Source: Paraglaciecola sp. (GTDB lineage: Bacteria > Pseudomonadota > Gammaproteobacteria > Enterobacterales > Alteromonadaceae). Taken from it: a DNA stretch of 36,561 bases. The stretch lies in the NCBI GenBank assembly GCA_009993955.1, contig JAACSL010000031.1, positions 1 through 36,561 of the forward strand, written 5' to 3'. Shown here piece after piece: positions 9,996 through 21,331 of the stretch (positions within the stretch are counted from its first letter, which is position 1; each line of letters opens with the position of its first letter). The position numbers were made by a program, and so were the translations under genes. A model generated the notes under the pieces. The model was given only the letters and a program-made list of their open reading frames with translations. It was not told the origin of the DNA and did not search any database.

Positions 9996-11443
9996 GCAGG
10001 TAAACCCTTATGCAAAGCGTCGCTGTGCAAACCCGTGCTCTGCAAAAACTTGGCAATTTGTCCGATATTACCTGCCCCTTGGGTCAGAACAATATCTTGA
10101 TCTTGCAAAATGTCGGCTAATATCTTGGGCAATTCTTGCACACTGGCCACATACACGGGCTCTAGCTCGCCACGCTGACGGATAGAGCGGCACAATGCCT
10201 TGCTGTCAGCGCCGTCAATTGCTGTTTCACCCGCCGAGTACACCTCCAATAACAACAATACATCTACCTGTGATAGTACCTGAACAAAATCTTCATAGAG
10301 GTCGCGGGTCCGCGTGAACCGGTGAGGTTGATAAGCCATAACTAAACGTCGATCAGGCCAGTTATTGCGGGCAACAGCGATGGTCGCCGCCACCTCGGTG
10401 GGATGATGACCATAGTCATCAACCAGAATGTGTTGGCCCTTACTGGTAGTAAAATCGCCAAGGAGTTCGAAACGCCGTCCGATGCCTGAAAAACCATTTA
10501 AGGCTTGCACTATGGCCGTGTCAGCTACCCCTTCGTCACTCGCCACAGCGATGGCTGCCAAAGCGTTTAAAACATTATGTTTGCCAGGAATATTCAAGCG
10601 AATATGCAGATCAGCCATACCTTTGCGCTTAGCGGTAAATTCACTTTGATTGAAACCTAATTTAACGTCTACCGCTCTGACATCGGCGTCTTCAGACATG
10701 CCGTAGCCTAAAATCTTACGGCCAATACGGGGTAATAATTTAGTGATGGTCGGATCGTCAATACACAACACCGCCAATCCGTAAAAAGGTAGGTTATGCA
10801 AAAAATCAATGTAGGTATCTTCCATCTTATGGATATCACCTTGATAGGTATCCATATGATCGGCTTCGATATTGGTAACCACAGACACCATGGGCTGCAA
10901 GTGAATAAATGACGCGTCACTTTCATCCGCTTCAGCAATCAAATAACGACTCGCTCCTAATCTTGCATTGGTGCCCGCAGAGTTGAGCAAACCACCGATT
11001 ACAAACGTTGGATCAAGGTCTGCTTGAGCAAATATCGTCGCAATTAAGCTGGTTGTGGTGGTTTTACCGTGGGTACCTGCAATGGCGATACCGTGTCTAA
11101 AACGCATCAATTCAGCCAACATTTCTGCACGACGAATCACCGGAATGCGTTGCTCCATGGCTGCATTTACTTCCGCATTGCTGGGGTCGATGGCGCTGGA
11201 CACCACCACCACATTGGCATTGTCAATGTGCTTAGCATCGTGACCGATAAAAATCTGCGCCCCAAGGCGGGTTAAGCGTGCCGTCATGCCATTACTTTGT
11301 CTGTCTGAACCCGAGATGCGGTAACCTTCATTCAGCAATACTTCGGCAATGCCCCCCATACCCGCACCACCAATACCCACAAAGTGCATGTGTTTAATAC
11401 GGCGCATTTCTGGCACATGATAATGGATGGCTGGGTTACTCAT
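9992..11443 (-). CDS. murC: UDP-N-acetylmuramate--L-alanine ligase MurC
   Basis: Adds L-Ala to UDP-MurNAc, the first Mur ligase step. The 483-aa protein has the Rossmann start [17 protein letters not shown], the Mur-ligase ATP loop GTHGKTTT at 123-130, the MurC signature EADESDASF with the metal-site Glu, and the C-terminal domain motif [13 protein letters not shown]. It overlaps murG by 4 bases at the 5' end and ddlB by 4 at the 3' end, consistent with translational coupling. Confidence 0.98.
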   Translation of the reverse strand: MSNPAIHYHVPEMRRIKHMHFVGIGGAGMGGIAEVLLNEGYRISGSDRQSNGMTARLTRLGAQIFIGHDAKHIDNANVVVVSSAIDPSNAEVNAAMEQRIPVIRRAEMLAELMRFRHGIAIAGTHGKTTTTSLIATIFAQADLDPTFVIGGLLNSAGTNARLGASRYLIAEADESDASFIHLQPMVSVVTNIEADHMDTYQGDIHKMEDTYIDFLHNLPFYGLAVLCIDDPTITKLLPRIGRKILGYGMSEDADVRAVDVKLGFNQSEFTAKRKGMADLHIRLNIPGKHNVLNALAAIAVASDEGVADTAIVQALNGFSGIGRRFELLGDFTTSKGQHILVDDYGHHPTEVAATIAVARNNWPDRRLVMAYQPHRFTRTRDLYEDFVQVLSQVDVLLLLEVYSAGETAIDGADSKALCRSIRQRGELEPVYVASVQELPKILADILQDQDIVLTQGAGNIGQIAKFLQSTGLHSDALHKGLPA

Positions 11444-12528
11444 AATTGACTGCTCATGGTTAATTGTTCACATATATTGGCGACTTGCGCCGTCGCATCC
11501 AGGCGAGCCAACTGCTTAGCGTGTTGACTTTTGCTCAGCACGTCTTGTGGCTGGGCAATACACTGTGCGATCAAAGTGGCTAGACTTGCTGGATTAAAAT
11601 CAGTCTGAGGCAACAAAAATGCGGCGTCTGCTTTGACGAGGATCTGCGCGTTTTTAGTTTGATGATCATCCACTGCATAAGGCAGCGGCACAAAAATCGC
11701 ACATACACCCGCCGCCGCAACCTCGGCCACTGTCAATGCTCCCGCACGACACACCACTAAATCAGCCCACTGGTAAGCGGCTGCCATATCGTCAATAAAC
11801 TCACTGGCTTGCCAGCTTTGTGCCTTGTTAAAATATTGCTGATAGGCCTTGTTTACTGCACTGATATGGCCCTTGCCAGTTTGATGACGCACGGCAACGT
11901 TGCCAAGCGTCGCCAATGCCTGAGGCACCACTTCATTCAGCACCTGCGCACCTAAACTGCCTCCCACCACTAGAATGTTTAAGGGCAAGGTGATGGTAGT
12001 TTTTGTTGGCAAGTCGCTAAATTCTGCGCGCACGGGGTTGCCAACCCATTGGTATTTTTGTGGTGCACTTTGTTCACCTGAAAACGTGCCAGCAAAACCG
12101 GTCAGCACACGTTTCGCCAAACGAGCTAAGATACGATTAGTCATGCCCGGGGCCGCGTTTTGTTCGTGCACGACCAATGGTTTTCCACTTAGCCATGCCG
12201 CCACACCACCGGGTCCGCTGGCAAAGCCTCCCAAGCCCAGTACCACATCTGGTTCAAATCGGCTGATGATTTGGCGTGCTTGCCATATTGACTTGATAAT
12301 TTTAAACGGCGCGGCTAACAGTCGAAGCAGGCCGTTTTTGCGTACCCCCGCCACGTCAATAAAACTAATGGGAAACCCAGCTTTAGGCACGAGCTGAGCT
12401 TCCATGCGGTCCCGGGTGCCCAACCAATGAATTTGCCACTGTTGCTTGCTAAGCAGTTCAGCCACGGCCAAACCCGGAAATACATGCCCGCCGGTACCCC
12501 CTGCCATCACTAATAAACGTTTAGTCAT
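11440..12528 (-). CDS. murG: UDP-GlcNAc:lipid I GlcNAc transferase MurG
   Basis: GT28 glycosyltransferase on the cytoplasmic face of the inner membrane; it converts lipid I to lipid II. The 362-aa protein has the N-terminal glycine loop GGTGGHVFP at 10-18, the second loop [16 protein letters not shown] and the UDP-GlcNAc-binding [15 protein letters not shown] with the expected Glu. It overlaps ftsW by 8 bases and murC by 4 bases. The length equals the family norm of about 355. Confidence 0.98.
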   Translation of the reverse strand: MTKRLLVMAGGTGGHVFPGLAVAELLSKQQWQIHWLGTRDRMEAQLVPKAGFPISFIDVAGVRKNGLLRLLAAPFKIIKSIWQARQIISRFEPDVVLGLGGFASGPGGVAAWLSGKPLVVHEQNAAPGMTNRILARLAKRVLTGFAGTFSGEQSAPQKYQWVGNPVRAEFSDLPTKTTITLPLNILVVGGSLGAQVLNEVVPQALATLGNVAVRHQTGKGHISAVNKAYQQYFNKAQSWQASEFIDDMAAAYQWADLVVCRAGALTVAEVAAAGVCAIFVPLPYAVDDHQTKNAQILVKADAAFLLPQTDFNPASLATLIAQCIAQPQDVLSKSQHAKQLARLDATAQVANICEQLTMSSQL

Positions 12529-13882
12529 GAGCCCCTCCAGCCATGTGCCAATCAGGCTGACTTCGGGTATTTAATTCATTTAGGGTGCGTTGCAAACTTG
12601 CTTTGCCAGCTGAAGAGCTGCCACTTGCACCATCAACATTTTTTGTGCTTCGTAAACTTTTACCTTTGTTGATGGCTTGAATGCCATCCACCCGCAGTTC
12701 GAAGTCGATGCGTACCAAGATAGCCACGGCGACGGCCATCACTATTAAGCTCGACCCACCGTAACTCAGCAGCGGAAAGGTGAGTCCTTTAGTGGGCAAA
12801 ATGCCAGAACTTGCCCCAACATTCACTGCTGTTTGTAAGCTGAACCAGATACCGATGGAATAGGCTAAGTAAGCATCAAAGGGACGTTCTTTGCGCAGCG
12901 CAGCATTGCCCATACTCATGGCTTTCACCACGATGCAAGCCATCAAAAATAAAACCGTCAGTACCCCAGCAAAGCCAAACTCCTCTGCTAAAATTGCCAT
13001 AATGAAATCGGTATGCGCTTCGGGTAAATATTCCAGTTTTTGCAGGCTGTTCCCTAGCCCCTGACCAAATACATCACCACGCCCGTATGCCATCAATGAT
13101 TGGGTAAGCTGATAGCCGCTGCCAAAGGGGTCAGCCCACGGATCTAAGAAGGAGGTAATCCGTTTCCAGCGGTATTCTTCAAAGACAATCAACATGATCA
13201 CAGCCAAACTACCGGTGATGGCCAAACTAAAAAACTGCCACAACTTGGCACCGGCAAGAAACAAAAGCCCGATGGTGGTACATAACATCACCACCACGGT
13301 GCCCAAATCCGGCTGCATCAATAAGAGTACGGCCAAGATAAAAAACACAATGAGAGGTTTAATAAAGCCTTTAATATTTTCGGTGACTTCTTCAAAGCGT
13401 CTGACCAAGTATCCCGCCAGATAACAGAAAAAGAACAACTTCGCCGGTTCAGCCGCTTGCACAGTGATGGGCCCCAACACCAACCAGCGTGTACTGCCGT
13501 TCACTGAGCGGCCAATCAGCAGCACAGCAATCAACAATGCCACCGCTGACAGCAACAACCACACGTTGGTCAATCGCCACCAGCGCATGGGAATTTGCAT
13601 CACAACTAAGGCGGCAAAAATCGCCAATGCGATATAAATGCCGTGACGAATGGCAAAGTAAAATGGATTGCCATACAAACGATCGGCAACGGGCATTGAC
13701 GCCGACGTCACGATGACCAAACCAATGGACATGATGGCTAAACTCAATAGCAACAAGCCAATATCATAGGGTCGTGGGACTTGCCGATGACTGGCGGTGT
13801 TGCTTGCTTGGTCATGGCGCTGCATGAACAGTGCGCGCAAAGCTTGACCTTTTTCGTGGAATTTGTCTGGGAAAAAACTCAT
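12521..13882 (-). CDS. ftsW: Peptidoglycan glycosyltransferase FtsW
   Basis: SEDS-family polytopic membrane enzyme that polymerises lipid II at the septum together with FtsI. About ten hydrophobic segments are visible, with the family signatures LAEEFGFAG and [18 protein letters not shown] start at ATG 13882 ([12 protein letters not shown], 453 aa), because it overlaps the murD stop in ATGA and GGAGG lies upstream; the frame itself extends to 13915. The C-terminal cytoplasmic tail after the last membrane segment is about 45-50 residues, Ser/Lys/Asn-rich, and longer than in E. coli FtsW (414 aa total). Confidence 0.97.
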   Translation of the reverse strand: MSFFPDKFHEKGQALRALFMQRHDQASNTASHRQVPRPYDIGLLLLSLAIMSIGLVIVTSASMPVADRLYGNPFYFAIRHGIYIALAIFAALVVMQIPMRWWRLTNVWLLLSAVALLIAVLLIGRSVNGSTRWLVLGPITVQAAEPAKLFFFCYLAGYLVRRFEEVTENIKGFIKPLIVFFILAVLLLMQPDLGTVVVMLCTTIGLLFLAGAKLWQFFSLAITGSLAVIMLIVFEEYRWKRITSFLDPWADPFGSGYQLTQSLMAYGRGDVFGQGLGNSLQKLEYLPEAHTDFIMAILAEEFGFAGVLTVLFLMACIVVKAMSMGNAALRKERPFDAYLAYSIGIWFSLQTAVNVGASSGILPTKGLTFPLLSYGGSSLIVMAVAVAILVRIDFELRVDGIQAINKGKSLRSTKNVDGASGSSSAGKASLQRTLNELNTRSQPDWHMAGGAHD

Positions 13883-15186
13883 GAGGCTAGGGCCTCCACT
13901 GCTTGCGCGAAACATTCACCACGATGCATATAATTGTTAAACATGTCCAAGCTAGAACAGGCTGGAGACAGTAACACGGTGTCATTGGCTTGGGCGTGTT
14001 GGGCGGCGACGCTTACGGCTTCTTGCAGACTGGTGACTTTGATTGCCCCAGTTTTTAAGGCGGCGATTTTCTCGCCATCTTTACCCAAGGTAATCAGCAC
14101 ACTCACCGCGTTATTCAGCAAACTGGCCAGTGGACTGAAGTCCGCTCCTTTACCCTCACCACCCGCAATTAAAATAAGTTGGCCCGCACAGGCGTCAATA
14201 ATGCCCTCAAGTGCAGCCAAGGTGGCACCCACATTGGTGGCTTTTGAGTCATTGATCCAACGCACTTGTTTGAACATGGATACCGTTTGACAACGATGTG
14301 GTAACCCACCAAAACGGCTGCCACCTTCACACATAGCTTGACGGTCAACACCAGCGAAACGGACTAAAGCCGCAGCAGCCATGATGTTCAGCATATTGTG
14401 CGCCCCGACTAATAAACAATCCTGAGCCGCCAACAAGGCTGTACCTTGGTAATAAATACTGGCACTGGTTTTATCCCAACTAAATTGTTCATGACTTGGG
14501 CTTAAGCCAAAACTGGCATCAGCAACACGACCGGCCAAATGGGTTAAGGGATCATCACGATTGACCACAATATGTTGAGCATGATGATAAATGCTCTGTT
14601 TAATTTTTTGGTAATTCTCAAGGCTGCCATGCCTGTCTAAGTGGTCATCACAAATATTCAACACGGTGGCTGCCAGAGGCCTTAGCGAATAAGTTGTTTC
14701 GAGCTGAAAACTGGAGAGTTCCAGCACCACGATATCTGCATCTTGATTGAGTAAGTCCAAAGCGGGTACACCAATGTTGCCCCCCATCAACACTCTCATG
14801 CCTGCTGCTTGGCACATCTGTACCACTAAGTGGGTGACAGTGGACTTGCCGTTTGAACCCGTAATAGCAATCACCGGTAAGGTATTGAAACGTGCAAATA
14901 ACTCAATATCACCAATCACACTGACGCCAGCAGCACTTGCCTCAACAATGGCAGGATGCTGCAAACTCACACCGGGACTGACCACAATCAGGTCGGCATG
15001 ACATAAACGTGCTGCATCAAAATCACCGAAGTACAAAGGAATGTCTAAGGCAAGGGTTAGCTCTTTACGACTATCCATGGCACTCACCTGTGCGCCTTGC
15101 TGACTCAAAAATTGCACGCAGGAAAGGCCGGTAAGACCCATCCCTACTACTACAACTTTTTTATCTGCTAAGACCATGCCTTGCAT
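13879..15186 (-). CDS. murD: UDP-MurNAc-L-alanine--D-glutamate ligase MurD
   Basis: Adds D-Glu to UDP-MurNAc-L-Ala. The 435-aa protein has the N-terminal UDP-binding VVVVGMGLTGLSCVQFL, the ATP loop GSNGKST at 110-116, NICDDHLDRHGS in the central domain and NDSKATNVGAT plus LSPACSSLDMFNNY in the C-terminal domain. Two starts are possible, ATG 15186 and ATG 15177, and neither has a strong ribosome binding site. I keep the longer. It lies 18 bases after mraY and overlaps ftsW by 4 bases. Confidence 0.97.
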   Translation of the reverse strand: MQGMVLADKKVVVVGMGLTGLSCVQFLSQQGAQVSAMDSRKELTLALDIPLYFGDFDAARLCHADLIVVSPGVSLQHPAIVEASAAGVSVIGDIELFARFNTLPVIAITGSNGKSTVTHLVVQMCQAAGMRVLMGGNIGVPALDLLNQDADIVVLELSSFQLETTYSLRPLAATVLNICDDHLDRHGSLENYQKIKQSIYHHAQHIVVNRDDPLTHLAGRVADASFGLSPSHEQFSWDKTSASIYYQGTALLAAQDCLLVGAHNMLNIMAAAALVRFAGVDRQAMCEGGSRFGGLPHRCQTVSMFKQVRWINDSKATNVGATLAALEGIIDACAGQLILIAGGEGKGADFSPLASLLNNAVSVLITLGKDGEKIAALKTGAIKVTSLQEAVSVAAQHAQANDTVLLSPACSSLDMFNNYMHRGECFAQAVEALAS

Positions 15187-15204
15187 ACCGATGTAATGTT
15201 CCGT

Positions 15205-16287
15205 CTACCTGAGTTTTAAGGTGGCTAAGCCAACTAAAACCAAAATGAGTGAAATGATCCAAAAACGCACGATTACCCGTGGCTCTGGCCAACCTTTTAA
15301 TTCGTAATGATGGTGAATAGGCGCCATGCGGAAAATCCGCTGTCCTCTTAACTTGTATGAACCCACCTGCAAAATCACCGACAGGGTTTCGATGACAAAC
15401 ACCCCGCCCATGATAAACAGCACAATTTCTTGTCTCACTAACACGGCCAGAATGCCTAAGGTACCACCGAGGGCTAGGGAGCCCACATCACCCATAAACA
15501 CTTGGGCTGGATAGGTGTTGAACCATAAAAAGCCCAGCCCAGCGCCAACAATGGCAGTGCACACCACAACCAGTTCACTGGTGAGTGGTAGATGAGGAAT
15601 ATTCAGGTAGGCAGAAAAATTTACGTTGCCCGTAGTGTAGGCAAAAATAGCAAAAGCCCCGGCCACTAAAATGGTGGGTACGATGGCCAAGCCATCTAAA
15701 CCATCAGTCAAATTCACCGCATTACTGGTTCCCACAATCACAAAGTAAGTTGAGACCAAAAAAAACAAACCCATCTGCGGCATGACTTCTTTGAAAAACG
15801 GCACTAATAACGCGGTTTCCGCCGGATTTTGTTGGGCGGCATACAAATAAAACGCTACGGCAATAGCCACCACCGACTGCCAAAAGTACTTCCAGCGAGC
15901 AATTAAACCCTTTGCATCTTTGCGGATCACCTTACGATAATCATCAATAAATCCAATCAAGCCATAACTGGCGACGATAAACAGCGTCACCCACACATAA
16001 CGATTAGTTAAATCAGCCCACAACAGCACACTGACAACGATGGCAGCTAGGATCAACAAGCCGCCCATGGTGGGCGTACCCGATTTGACCAAATGAGTTT
16101 GTGGACCATCGCTTCTCACGGTTTGACCGATTTGCATAGTCTGTAACCAGCGGATCATGCGCGGGCCAATCAACAGAGCAATCATTAATGCTGTTAGGGT
16201 GCTCAAAATGGCGCGCAGGGTCAGGTAAGTGAATACATTAAATCCGGCATCAAATTGTTGTAGCCACTGGGCTAGCCAAATTAACAT
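15205..16287 (-). CDS. mraY: Phospho-MurNAc-pentapeptide transferase MraY
   Basis: Integral membrane enzyme that transfers phospho-MurNAc-pentapeptide from UDP to undecaprenyl phosphate, giving lipid I. At 360 aa it matches E. coli MraY exactly in length. About ten membrane segments are present. The Mg2+-binding pair Asp115-Asp116 lies in GFIDDYRK, followed by [10 protein letters not shown] at about 190-200 and the C-terminal [17 protein letters not shown] His-rich loop. It overlaps murF by 7 bases. Confidence 0.99.
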   Translation of the reverse strand: MLIWLAQWLQQFDAGFNVFTYLTLRAILSTLTALMIALLIGPRMIRWLQTMQIGQTVRSDGPQTHLVKSGTPTMGGLLILAAIVVSVLLWADLTNRYVWVTLFIVASYGLIGFIDDYRKVIRKDAKGLIARWKYFWQSVVAIAVAFYLYAAQQNPAETALLVPFFKEVMPQMGLFFLVSTYFVIVGTSNAVNLTDGLDGLAIVPTILVAGAFAIFAYTTGNVNFSAYLNIPHLPLTSELVVVCTAIVGAGLGFLWFNTYPAQVFMGDVGSLALGGTLGILAVLVRQEIVLFIMGGVFVIETLSVILQVGSYKLRGQRIFRMAPIHHHYELKGWPEPRVIVRFWIISLILVLVGLATLKLR

Positions 16288-17687
16288 GCGATGCGCTCCC
16301 TAACCCGTTCAAGCTTTCCCAAAGCGGATTGCTCCAGCGCTTCCACTACTCGTTCCATTTTGGCGCTACGTGAGCCTTTTACCAAAATGGTAATGTCCCG
16401 CTGTTCAGCGCTTAACTCATTGAGGAGGTGGTCTTTTAAGGCGCTGATGTCACTAAAATGTTTGCCCTGTGCAGCGAATACAGCACTGGCACATTGACTC
16501 AACACACCAAGACTAAGAACCTGATCGATGCCTTTTTCCTTGGCATACTCCCCCACTTGACCATGGTAAAAACGCGCTTTTTCGCCCAGCTCGCCCATGT
16601 CACCTAAGATTAAGATGCGACGGCCAGCAAAGCTTGCCAACAAATCGATGGCTGCGTTGACTGAGGCCACGTTAGCATTGTAGGTGTCGTCTAATATTTT
16701 TACTTGATTGGTCAGTTGTTTAACTTGTAAACGTCCGGCCACATGAGGCATAGCTCTCAGACCATCTGCCACATCACGTAAACTTGCACCAACCTGCAAG
16801 GCAAGCGCTGCAGCAAGCAGGGCATTAGCCACGTTGTGCATACCAGGTAAACTTAGCGAGATGTTGACTTTGCCCTGTGGCGAAACCAACTCAAATTGCG
16901 CACAGCCGTCTAAACCGAGGATGACATCTTCAGCACAAAAATCTGCGCTTTTGTGCATGGAAAAACTTTGTGTAGAAACAAGGCGTAATTTGCTTTGCCA
17001 AAACTCGTAAAACTGGCTGTCGACATTTAATATCGCCACGCCGTTGTCTGGTAAGCCTTTGAAAATTTCACTTTTCGCCCGCGCTACGCCAAGCAAGCTA
17101 CCAAAGCCTTCGAGGTGAGCCGCTGCCGCATTAACAATCGTGGCGACATTGGGTTTCACCAATTCTGTGGTGTAAGCAATTTCACCTAAGTGGTTTGCAC
17201 CCATCTCGATCACCGCAAACTCATGGTCGGCTTCTAATCGTAACAAGGTAAGTGGCACACCAATATCATTGTTAAAATTGCCTTTGGTAGCTAAGACTTT
17301 GCCACGACGCGCAAGAATAGCCGCTACCATCTCTTTCACGGTGGTTTTGCCGCTGCTGCCAGTAATGCCAACCGTTAACGGTGCCACTTTGGCTTTCACC
17401 GCACCAGCCAGTAAGCCCAAGGCAACTTTGCTGTCAGCTACCACAATTTGTGGCAAGTCAACATGGCTTGGCTCACTCACAATGGCTGCTGCCGCCCCTG
17501 CCGCCTTGGCTTTTTCCACAAAGGTATTGCCATCAAAATTAGGGCCTTGCAGGGCAATAAACAAATCGCCACTTTGGATAGTGCGTGTATCCGTGCTCAC
17601 TCCAGCGATGATCACCTGCTGTTTATCGTCTTTTAGCAAGTTGCCCTGCACCTGCTCCGCCACCCAAGAGAGTGAAACTGGGATCAT
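16281..17687 (-). CDS. murF: UDP-MurNAc-tripeptide--D-Ala-D-Ala ligase MurF
   Basis: Adds the D-Ala-D-Ala dipeptide made by Ddl and so completes UDP-MurNAc-pentapeptide. The 468-aa protein has the N-terminal MurF/MurE-like [16 protein letters not shown] segment, the ATP loop GSSGKTTV at 110-117, [14 protein letters not shown] and the C-terminal [16 protein letters not shown] motif. It overlaps murE by 4 bases upstream and mraY by 7 downstream, in the conserved murE-murF-mraY order. Confidence 0.98.
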   Translation of the reverse strand: MIPVSLSWVAEQVQGNLLKDDKQQVIIAGVSTDTRTIQSGDLFIALQGPNFDGNTFVEKAKAAGAAAAIVSEPSHVDLPQIVVADSKVALGLLAGAVKAKVAPLTVGITGSSGKTTVKEMVAAILARRGKVLATKGNFNNDIGVPLTLLRLEADHEFAVIEMGANHLGEIAYTTELVKPNVATIVNAAAAHLEGFGSLLGVARAKSEIFKGLPDNGVAILNVDSQFYEFWQSKLRLVSTQSFSMHKSADFCAEDVILGLDGCAQFELVSPQGKVNISLSLPGMHNVANALLAAALALQVGASLRDVADGLRAMPHVAGRLQVKQLTNQVKILDDTYNANVASVNAAIDLLASFAGRRILILGDMGELGEKARFYHGQVGEYAKEKGIDQVLSLGVLSQCASAVFAAQGKHFSDISALKDHLLNELSAEQRDITILVKGSRSAKMERVVEALEQSALGKLERVRERIAC

Positions 17688-19237
17688 AGGTTTTTCCCCT
17701 GTTGTAACTGTTTTACAAATTCGCGTTCATCATAAGGAAGGCGTGTTTGACCAATAATCTGGTAATTTTCGTGGCCTTTTCCCGCCACTAAAATGACGTC
17801 TTCCTCGGCACTTTGCTGCAAGGCTAAACTGATTGCCTTGGCACGATTGTGCTCTACTTGGATCTGCTGCGGTGCATGACAACCCGCTAGGATCTGCTGA
17901 ATAATCTGTGCTGGGTCTTCACTGCGCACATTGTCATCGGTAACAATCACTGCATCTGCAAGGCGCTCAGCAATTTCCCCCATCAGCGGACGTTTACCGC
18001 TATCGCGATCGCCGCCGCAGCCAAAAATGCACCACAACTTACCGTGACAATGCTGGCGAATAGCTAATAAGGTTTTTTCCAAGGCATCGGGGGTATGGGC
18101 GTAATCGACAACAATGGCAGCCTGGGCTGGTTGACTGAATAATTCCATACGCCCCGCGACAGGACGCAGCTTCTGCGCCACATACACAATACTTTTTAAG
18201 CTTTTACCCAGGCACAGCTGCCCGGTAATGGCGGCCAGCACATTGGCCACATTAAATGGGCCTATCAGGCTAATGCGTAACTCACCGTTCCCCCAAGAAG
18301 ACTGTAAGCTAAAGCGCACGCCATCACGGGTGTATTGCAAATTGGAGGCAATACAATAGCGATGAGTTTTGGCAATGCTGGAAACATTGATATTGAGGCC
18401 ATAAATCACCGCAGTGACAGCGTCGGGTTTGTGATTAAGCCATTGTGTATGTTCTGCGTCATTGCCGTTGACCACCACAAAACCAAGGCCAGGCTGATGC
18501 AACAAACGACGTTTAGCCGCTGCATAGTTCTCCATGCTGTGGTGATAATCCAAATGGTCACGTGTCAGATTGGTGAATATCGCCACATCCGTTTTCAGTG
18601 CAGCCAAGCGCTGCTGCACCAAGGCATGAGACGAGGCCTCCAGTGCCACTTGCGCCACCCCTTCTCCAACAAATTCGGCCAATAAACGCTGCATACTGAT
18701 GGCATCGGGGGTGGTATTGCTGGTTTCAACCAAGGTTTGACCACTTTGATACACCCCCGCCCCTAAGGTACCAATAGAAGCAGAGCGCTCACCGAGTAAG
18801 TGGGCCAGTTGGTTACTCAATTGCACCACCGAGGTTTTACCGTTGGTGCCCGTTACCGCGATCACCGATAAGGATGTGGCAGGCTGCTGATAGAAATGCG
18901 CAGCAAGCTGGGAAAGTTGCTCAGGTAATTGGTAAAAATCAATGATCACACTTTGTTCACGCATGCTCAACTCACCATGTAAGTGAGCGTCGTCACACTG
19001 CCGAATAATGACCTTGGCACCCAAACTAATGGCTTGGGGGATAAAATCTCGTCCGTCTTGTTGATGCCCTTTCAAGGCAACAAACGCAGAGTGCACCGCC
19101 ACTTCACGGCTATCTAAAACCAAAGCACTGACCATAATATCTGGCGCATCAATGGCAAACGGCGCCAACAAAGTTCGAATACTTTGCGCAAAAGGTTGAG
19201 CAAATTGGTTATTGATGGAGACCATATCAACCTGCAT
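17684..19237 (-). CDS. murE: UDP-MurNAc-dipeptide--diaminopimelate ligase MurE
   Basis: Adds meso-diaminopimelate to UDP-MurNAc-L-Ala-D-Glu. The open frame extends to 19294, but ATG 19237 is preferred: GGGAGG lies 7 bases upstream and it overlaps the ftsI end by only 11 bases, giving 517 aa. Visible are the SDT/LDSREV start region, the ATP loop TGTNGKTS at 129-136, TNLTRDHLDYH, the Lys-containing region after it, and the substrate motif DNVRSEDP at 435-442. The Arg that binds diaminopimelate is kept, but the usual DNPR motif reads DNVR. The neighbours and Gram-negative setting support diaminopimelate as substrate. Confidence 0.97.
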   Translation of the reverse strand: MQVDMVSINNQFAQPFAQSIRTLLAPFAIDAPDIMVSALVLDSREVAVHSAFVALKGHQQDGRDFIPQAISLGAKVIIRQCDDAHLHGELSMREQSVIIDFYQLPEQLSQLAAHFYQQPATSLSVIAVTGTNGKTSVVQLSNQLAHLLGERSASIGTLGAGVYQSGQTLVETSNTTPDAISMQRLLAEFVGEGVAQVALEASSHALVQQRLAALKTDVAIFTNLTRDHLDYHHSMENYAAAKRRLLHQPGLGFVVVNGNDAEHTQWLNHKPDAVTAVIYGLNINVSSIAKTHRYCIASNLQYTRDGVRFSLQSSWGNGELRISLIGPFNVANVLAAITGQLCLGKSLKSIVYVAQKLRPVAGRMELFSQPAQAAIVVDYAHTPDALEKTLLAIRQHCHGKLWCIFGCGGDRDSGKRPLMGEIAERLADAVIVTDDNVRSEDPAQIIQQILAGCHAPQQIQVEHNRAKAISLALQQSAEEDVILVAGKGHENYQIIGQTRLPYDEREFVKQLQQGKNL

Positions 19238-21014
19238 TGTGGCCTCCCTGCACAGCGGCAAGCGATGACACATTTTTAGCATCCGGCGCCACATTCAATA
19301 ACTGCAGGCTACCCGCCATAACTTTGGCAAACACAGGCGCTGCAGTATCACCGGCATAATACAAATCACCCTTGGGTTCATTGATCAAAATGACCACCGC
19401 CAACTCGGGATTCGATACTGGGGCAACCCCCGCAAAAATATTCACGTACTCTTCGCCATAGCCGTTAGCAATGGCTTTACGACTGGTGCCGGTTTTACCA
19501 GCAATGCGATAACCCGGTACCGCCGCTTTGCGGGCCGACCCCCCTTCTTGCAATACGCTTTCCATCATGTGTAATACATCGCGGGCAGCCTTGGCACTGA
19601 TCACTCGCTCACTCTCTACTGCTTGGTCGGTTTTGATAATGCTTAGCGGTCTTTTCATGCCACCGTCACCTAAAATACTGTACATGCGCGCAAGTTGCAG
19701 CGCCGTCACGGAGATGCCGTAGCCAAATGACAAGGTAGCAATATCGAAGTCAGACCAACGTGGGCGTTCATTAAAAATCCCGTTGGTTTCACCCAGTAGA
19801 TTAGCCCCGCTATCACTCATTAAACCTACGTTGTAAAACATGTCGATGAGGTATTCTTTGGGCACCGACAAGGCCAGTTTCGAGGTGCCCATATTGCTCG
19901 AATGACGAATGATGTCGGTTAAGTCCAGTTCACCGTAGTTGCGTGCATCGCGGACTATCTTGCCACCTAAATGCATCCAGCCTGGCGCCGTGTTAATTTT
20001 GGAATGAATGTTGGCTGAACCAAACTCCAAGGCACTTAGCACCGCTAAAGGTTTCACCGACGAGCCAGGTTCATAGGCATCAGTGACCGCGCGATTACGA
20101 ATACGATGGGCGGACACACCCTGACGATTATTGGGGTTGTAAGAGGGGCTGTTGACTAGGGCTAGAATTTCACCGGTTTTGACGTCAGTGACCACTGCCG
20201 AGCCTGAGGCTGCCTTGTAGTAACTCACCGCCCACTTAATTTCCTTGTAGGCTAACGCTTGGATGCGCTGATCAATAGTTAACTGGATATTGTGAGCTTG
20301 TTTGCCCTCTTCACTGGACAAAATTTCAACTTGGCGACCTTTGCCATCGCGCCGAATTTCACGACTCCCAGGCGTGCCACTTAACCAATCGTTGTATAAT
20401 TTTTCGATGCCTTCGATGCCCTTATCATCCACGTTGGTAAAACCAATAACATGGGCAGATACTTCACCAGCGGGGTAATAGCGACGAGACTCGTTGCGCA
20501 GATAAATGCCATCTAAATCCAATTGCTCCACATAGTCTGCCATGGCTGGTGAGACTTGGCGTTGCAGGTAAACAAATCGCTTTGTGGGATCACTGATCTT
20601 GGCAATAAGTTCGTCGGTGTTTTGCCCCAATACTTCGGCTAATGCTTGCCAGCGACGGCGATCGTCAAAACCGCCGCCTTCCGCGACTTTCTTAGGATCA
20701 GCAAAAATGGCTCTCACCGGCACACTGACGGCCAGTTGCTGGCCATTGCGATCGGTGATAATGCCACGATACACAGGATCATTGCGGGTGCGTAAGGTGC
20801 GATTATCCCCTTGTTGGATCAACTGGTCTGGGGCGACAACTTGGATGTATGCAGCACGCACCCCCAAACCGATAAACACCAATAAAATCACCACCAAGAC
20901 CAATAAAAAACGCCATTGCAGAATGGTAGGGGCATTGATATTTTTGGCTTGAGCGCCGCGGCTCTGTGTCGATTTTACACCCGCCACTTGCAGTTTATCT
21001 TTAAAATTACTCAT
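19227..21014 (-). CDS. ftsI: Septal peptidoglycan transpeptidase FtsI (PBP3)
   Basis: Class B penicillin-binding protein that crosslinks septal wall in complex with FtsW. The 595-aa protein has one membrane anchor at about 35-57 and a periplasmic dimerisation/pedestal domain. The transpeptidase domain has the catalytic SxxK at 318-321 (SSVK), SxN at 372-374 (SSN) and KTGT at 507-510. The spacing is as in E. coli PBP3 (588 aa). It overlaps ftsL by 4 bases (ATGA) and murE by 11 bases. Confidence 0.98.
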   Translation of the reverse strand: MSNFKDKLQVAGVKSTQSRGAQAKNINAPTILQWRFLLVLVVILLVFIGLGVRAAYIQVVAPDQLIQQGDNRTLRTRNDPVYRGIITDRNGQQLAVSVPVRAIFADPKKVAEGGGFDDRRRWQALAEVLGQNTDELIAKISDPTKRFVYLQRQVSPAMADYVEQLDLDGIYLRNESRRYYPAGEVSAHVIGFTNVDDKGIEGIEKLYNDWLSGTPGSREIRRDGKGRQVEILSSEEGKQAHNIQLTIDQRIQALAYKEIKWAVSYYKAASGSAVVTDVKTGEILALVNSPSYNPNNRQGVSAHRIRNRAVTDAYEPGSSVKPLAVLSALEFGSANIHSKINTAPGWMHLGGKIVRDARNYGELDLTDIIRHSSNMGTSKLALSVPKEYLIDMFYNVGLMSDSGANLLGETNGIFNERPRWSDFDIATLSFGYGISVTALQLARMYSILGDGGMKRPLSIIKTDQAVESERVISAKAARDVLHMMESVLQEGGSARKAAVPGYRIAGKTGTSRKAIANGYGEEYVNIFAGVAPVSNPELAVVILINEPKGDLYYAGDTAAPVFAKVMAGSLQLLNVAPDAKNVSSLAAVQGGHNAG

Positions 21015-21331
21015 TTGATGCGCACCACCACTTCTTCCGCTGGGCTTGGGCGATGCATGTCTAACTGCTTTTTCACTAAGGTTTCAATGCGGTTATTTTC
21101 CGCTAAAGCGCTTTGCTCCAAAACCAAGTGACGCCATTCTACATCCAAGTGATCTTGGCGTAACATCAAGCTCTCAAGGGCAATCGCCATTTGACGATTG
21201 TGATGGGCACTGAGGATGACAGCTGCAGCGCTGACCATCACTGCCAGAAACAACAAAACCCGCACTGGATGGCGGGCTAAATCAGCAAGCATAAAACTGA
21301 GTAAATTGAAGTTGGTATTAGGAGTGGTCAT
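21011..21331 (-). CDS. ftsL: Cell division protein FtsL
   Basis: Small bitopic divisome protein that pairs with FtsB and FtsQ and activates FtsW-FtsI. The 106-aa protein has a short cytoplasmic N-terminus, one membrane helix at about 19-41 ([19 protein letters not shown]) and a periplasmic leucine-rich coiled coil at about 45-90. FtsL sequences diverge widely, so position supports the call: it lies between rsmH and ftsI with 4-base overlaps on both sides. Confidence 0.94.
   Translation of the reverse strand: MTTPNTNFNLLSFMLADLARHPVRVLLFLAVMVSAAAVILSAHHNRQMAIALESLMLRQDHLDVEWRHLVLEQSALAENNRIETLVKKQLDMHRPSPAEEVVVRIK

Noticed and set aside
13883-13915. N-terminal extension of FtsW to 13915
   Set aside because: ATG 13882 overlaps the murD stop as ATGA and has GGAGG upstream, as in the other coupled gene pairs here.
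19238-19294. N-terminal extension of MurE to 19294
   Set aside because: It would overlap ftsI by 68 bases, and a GGGAGG site directly marks ATG 19237.
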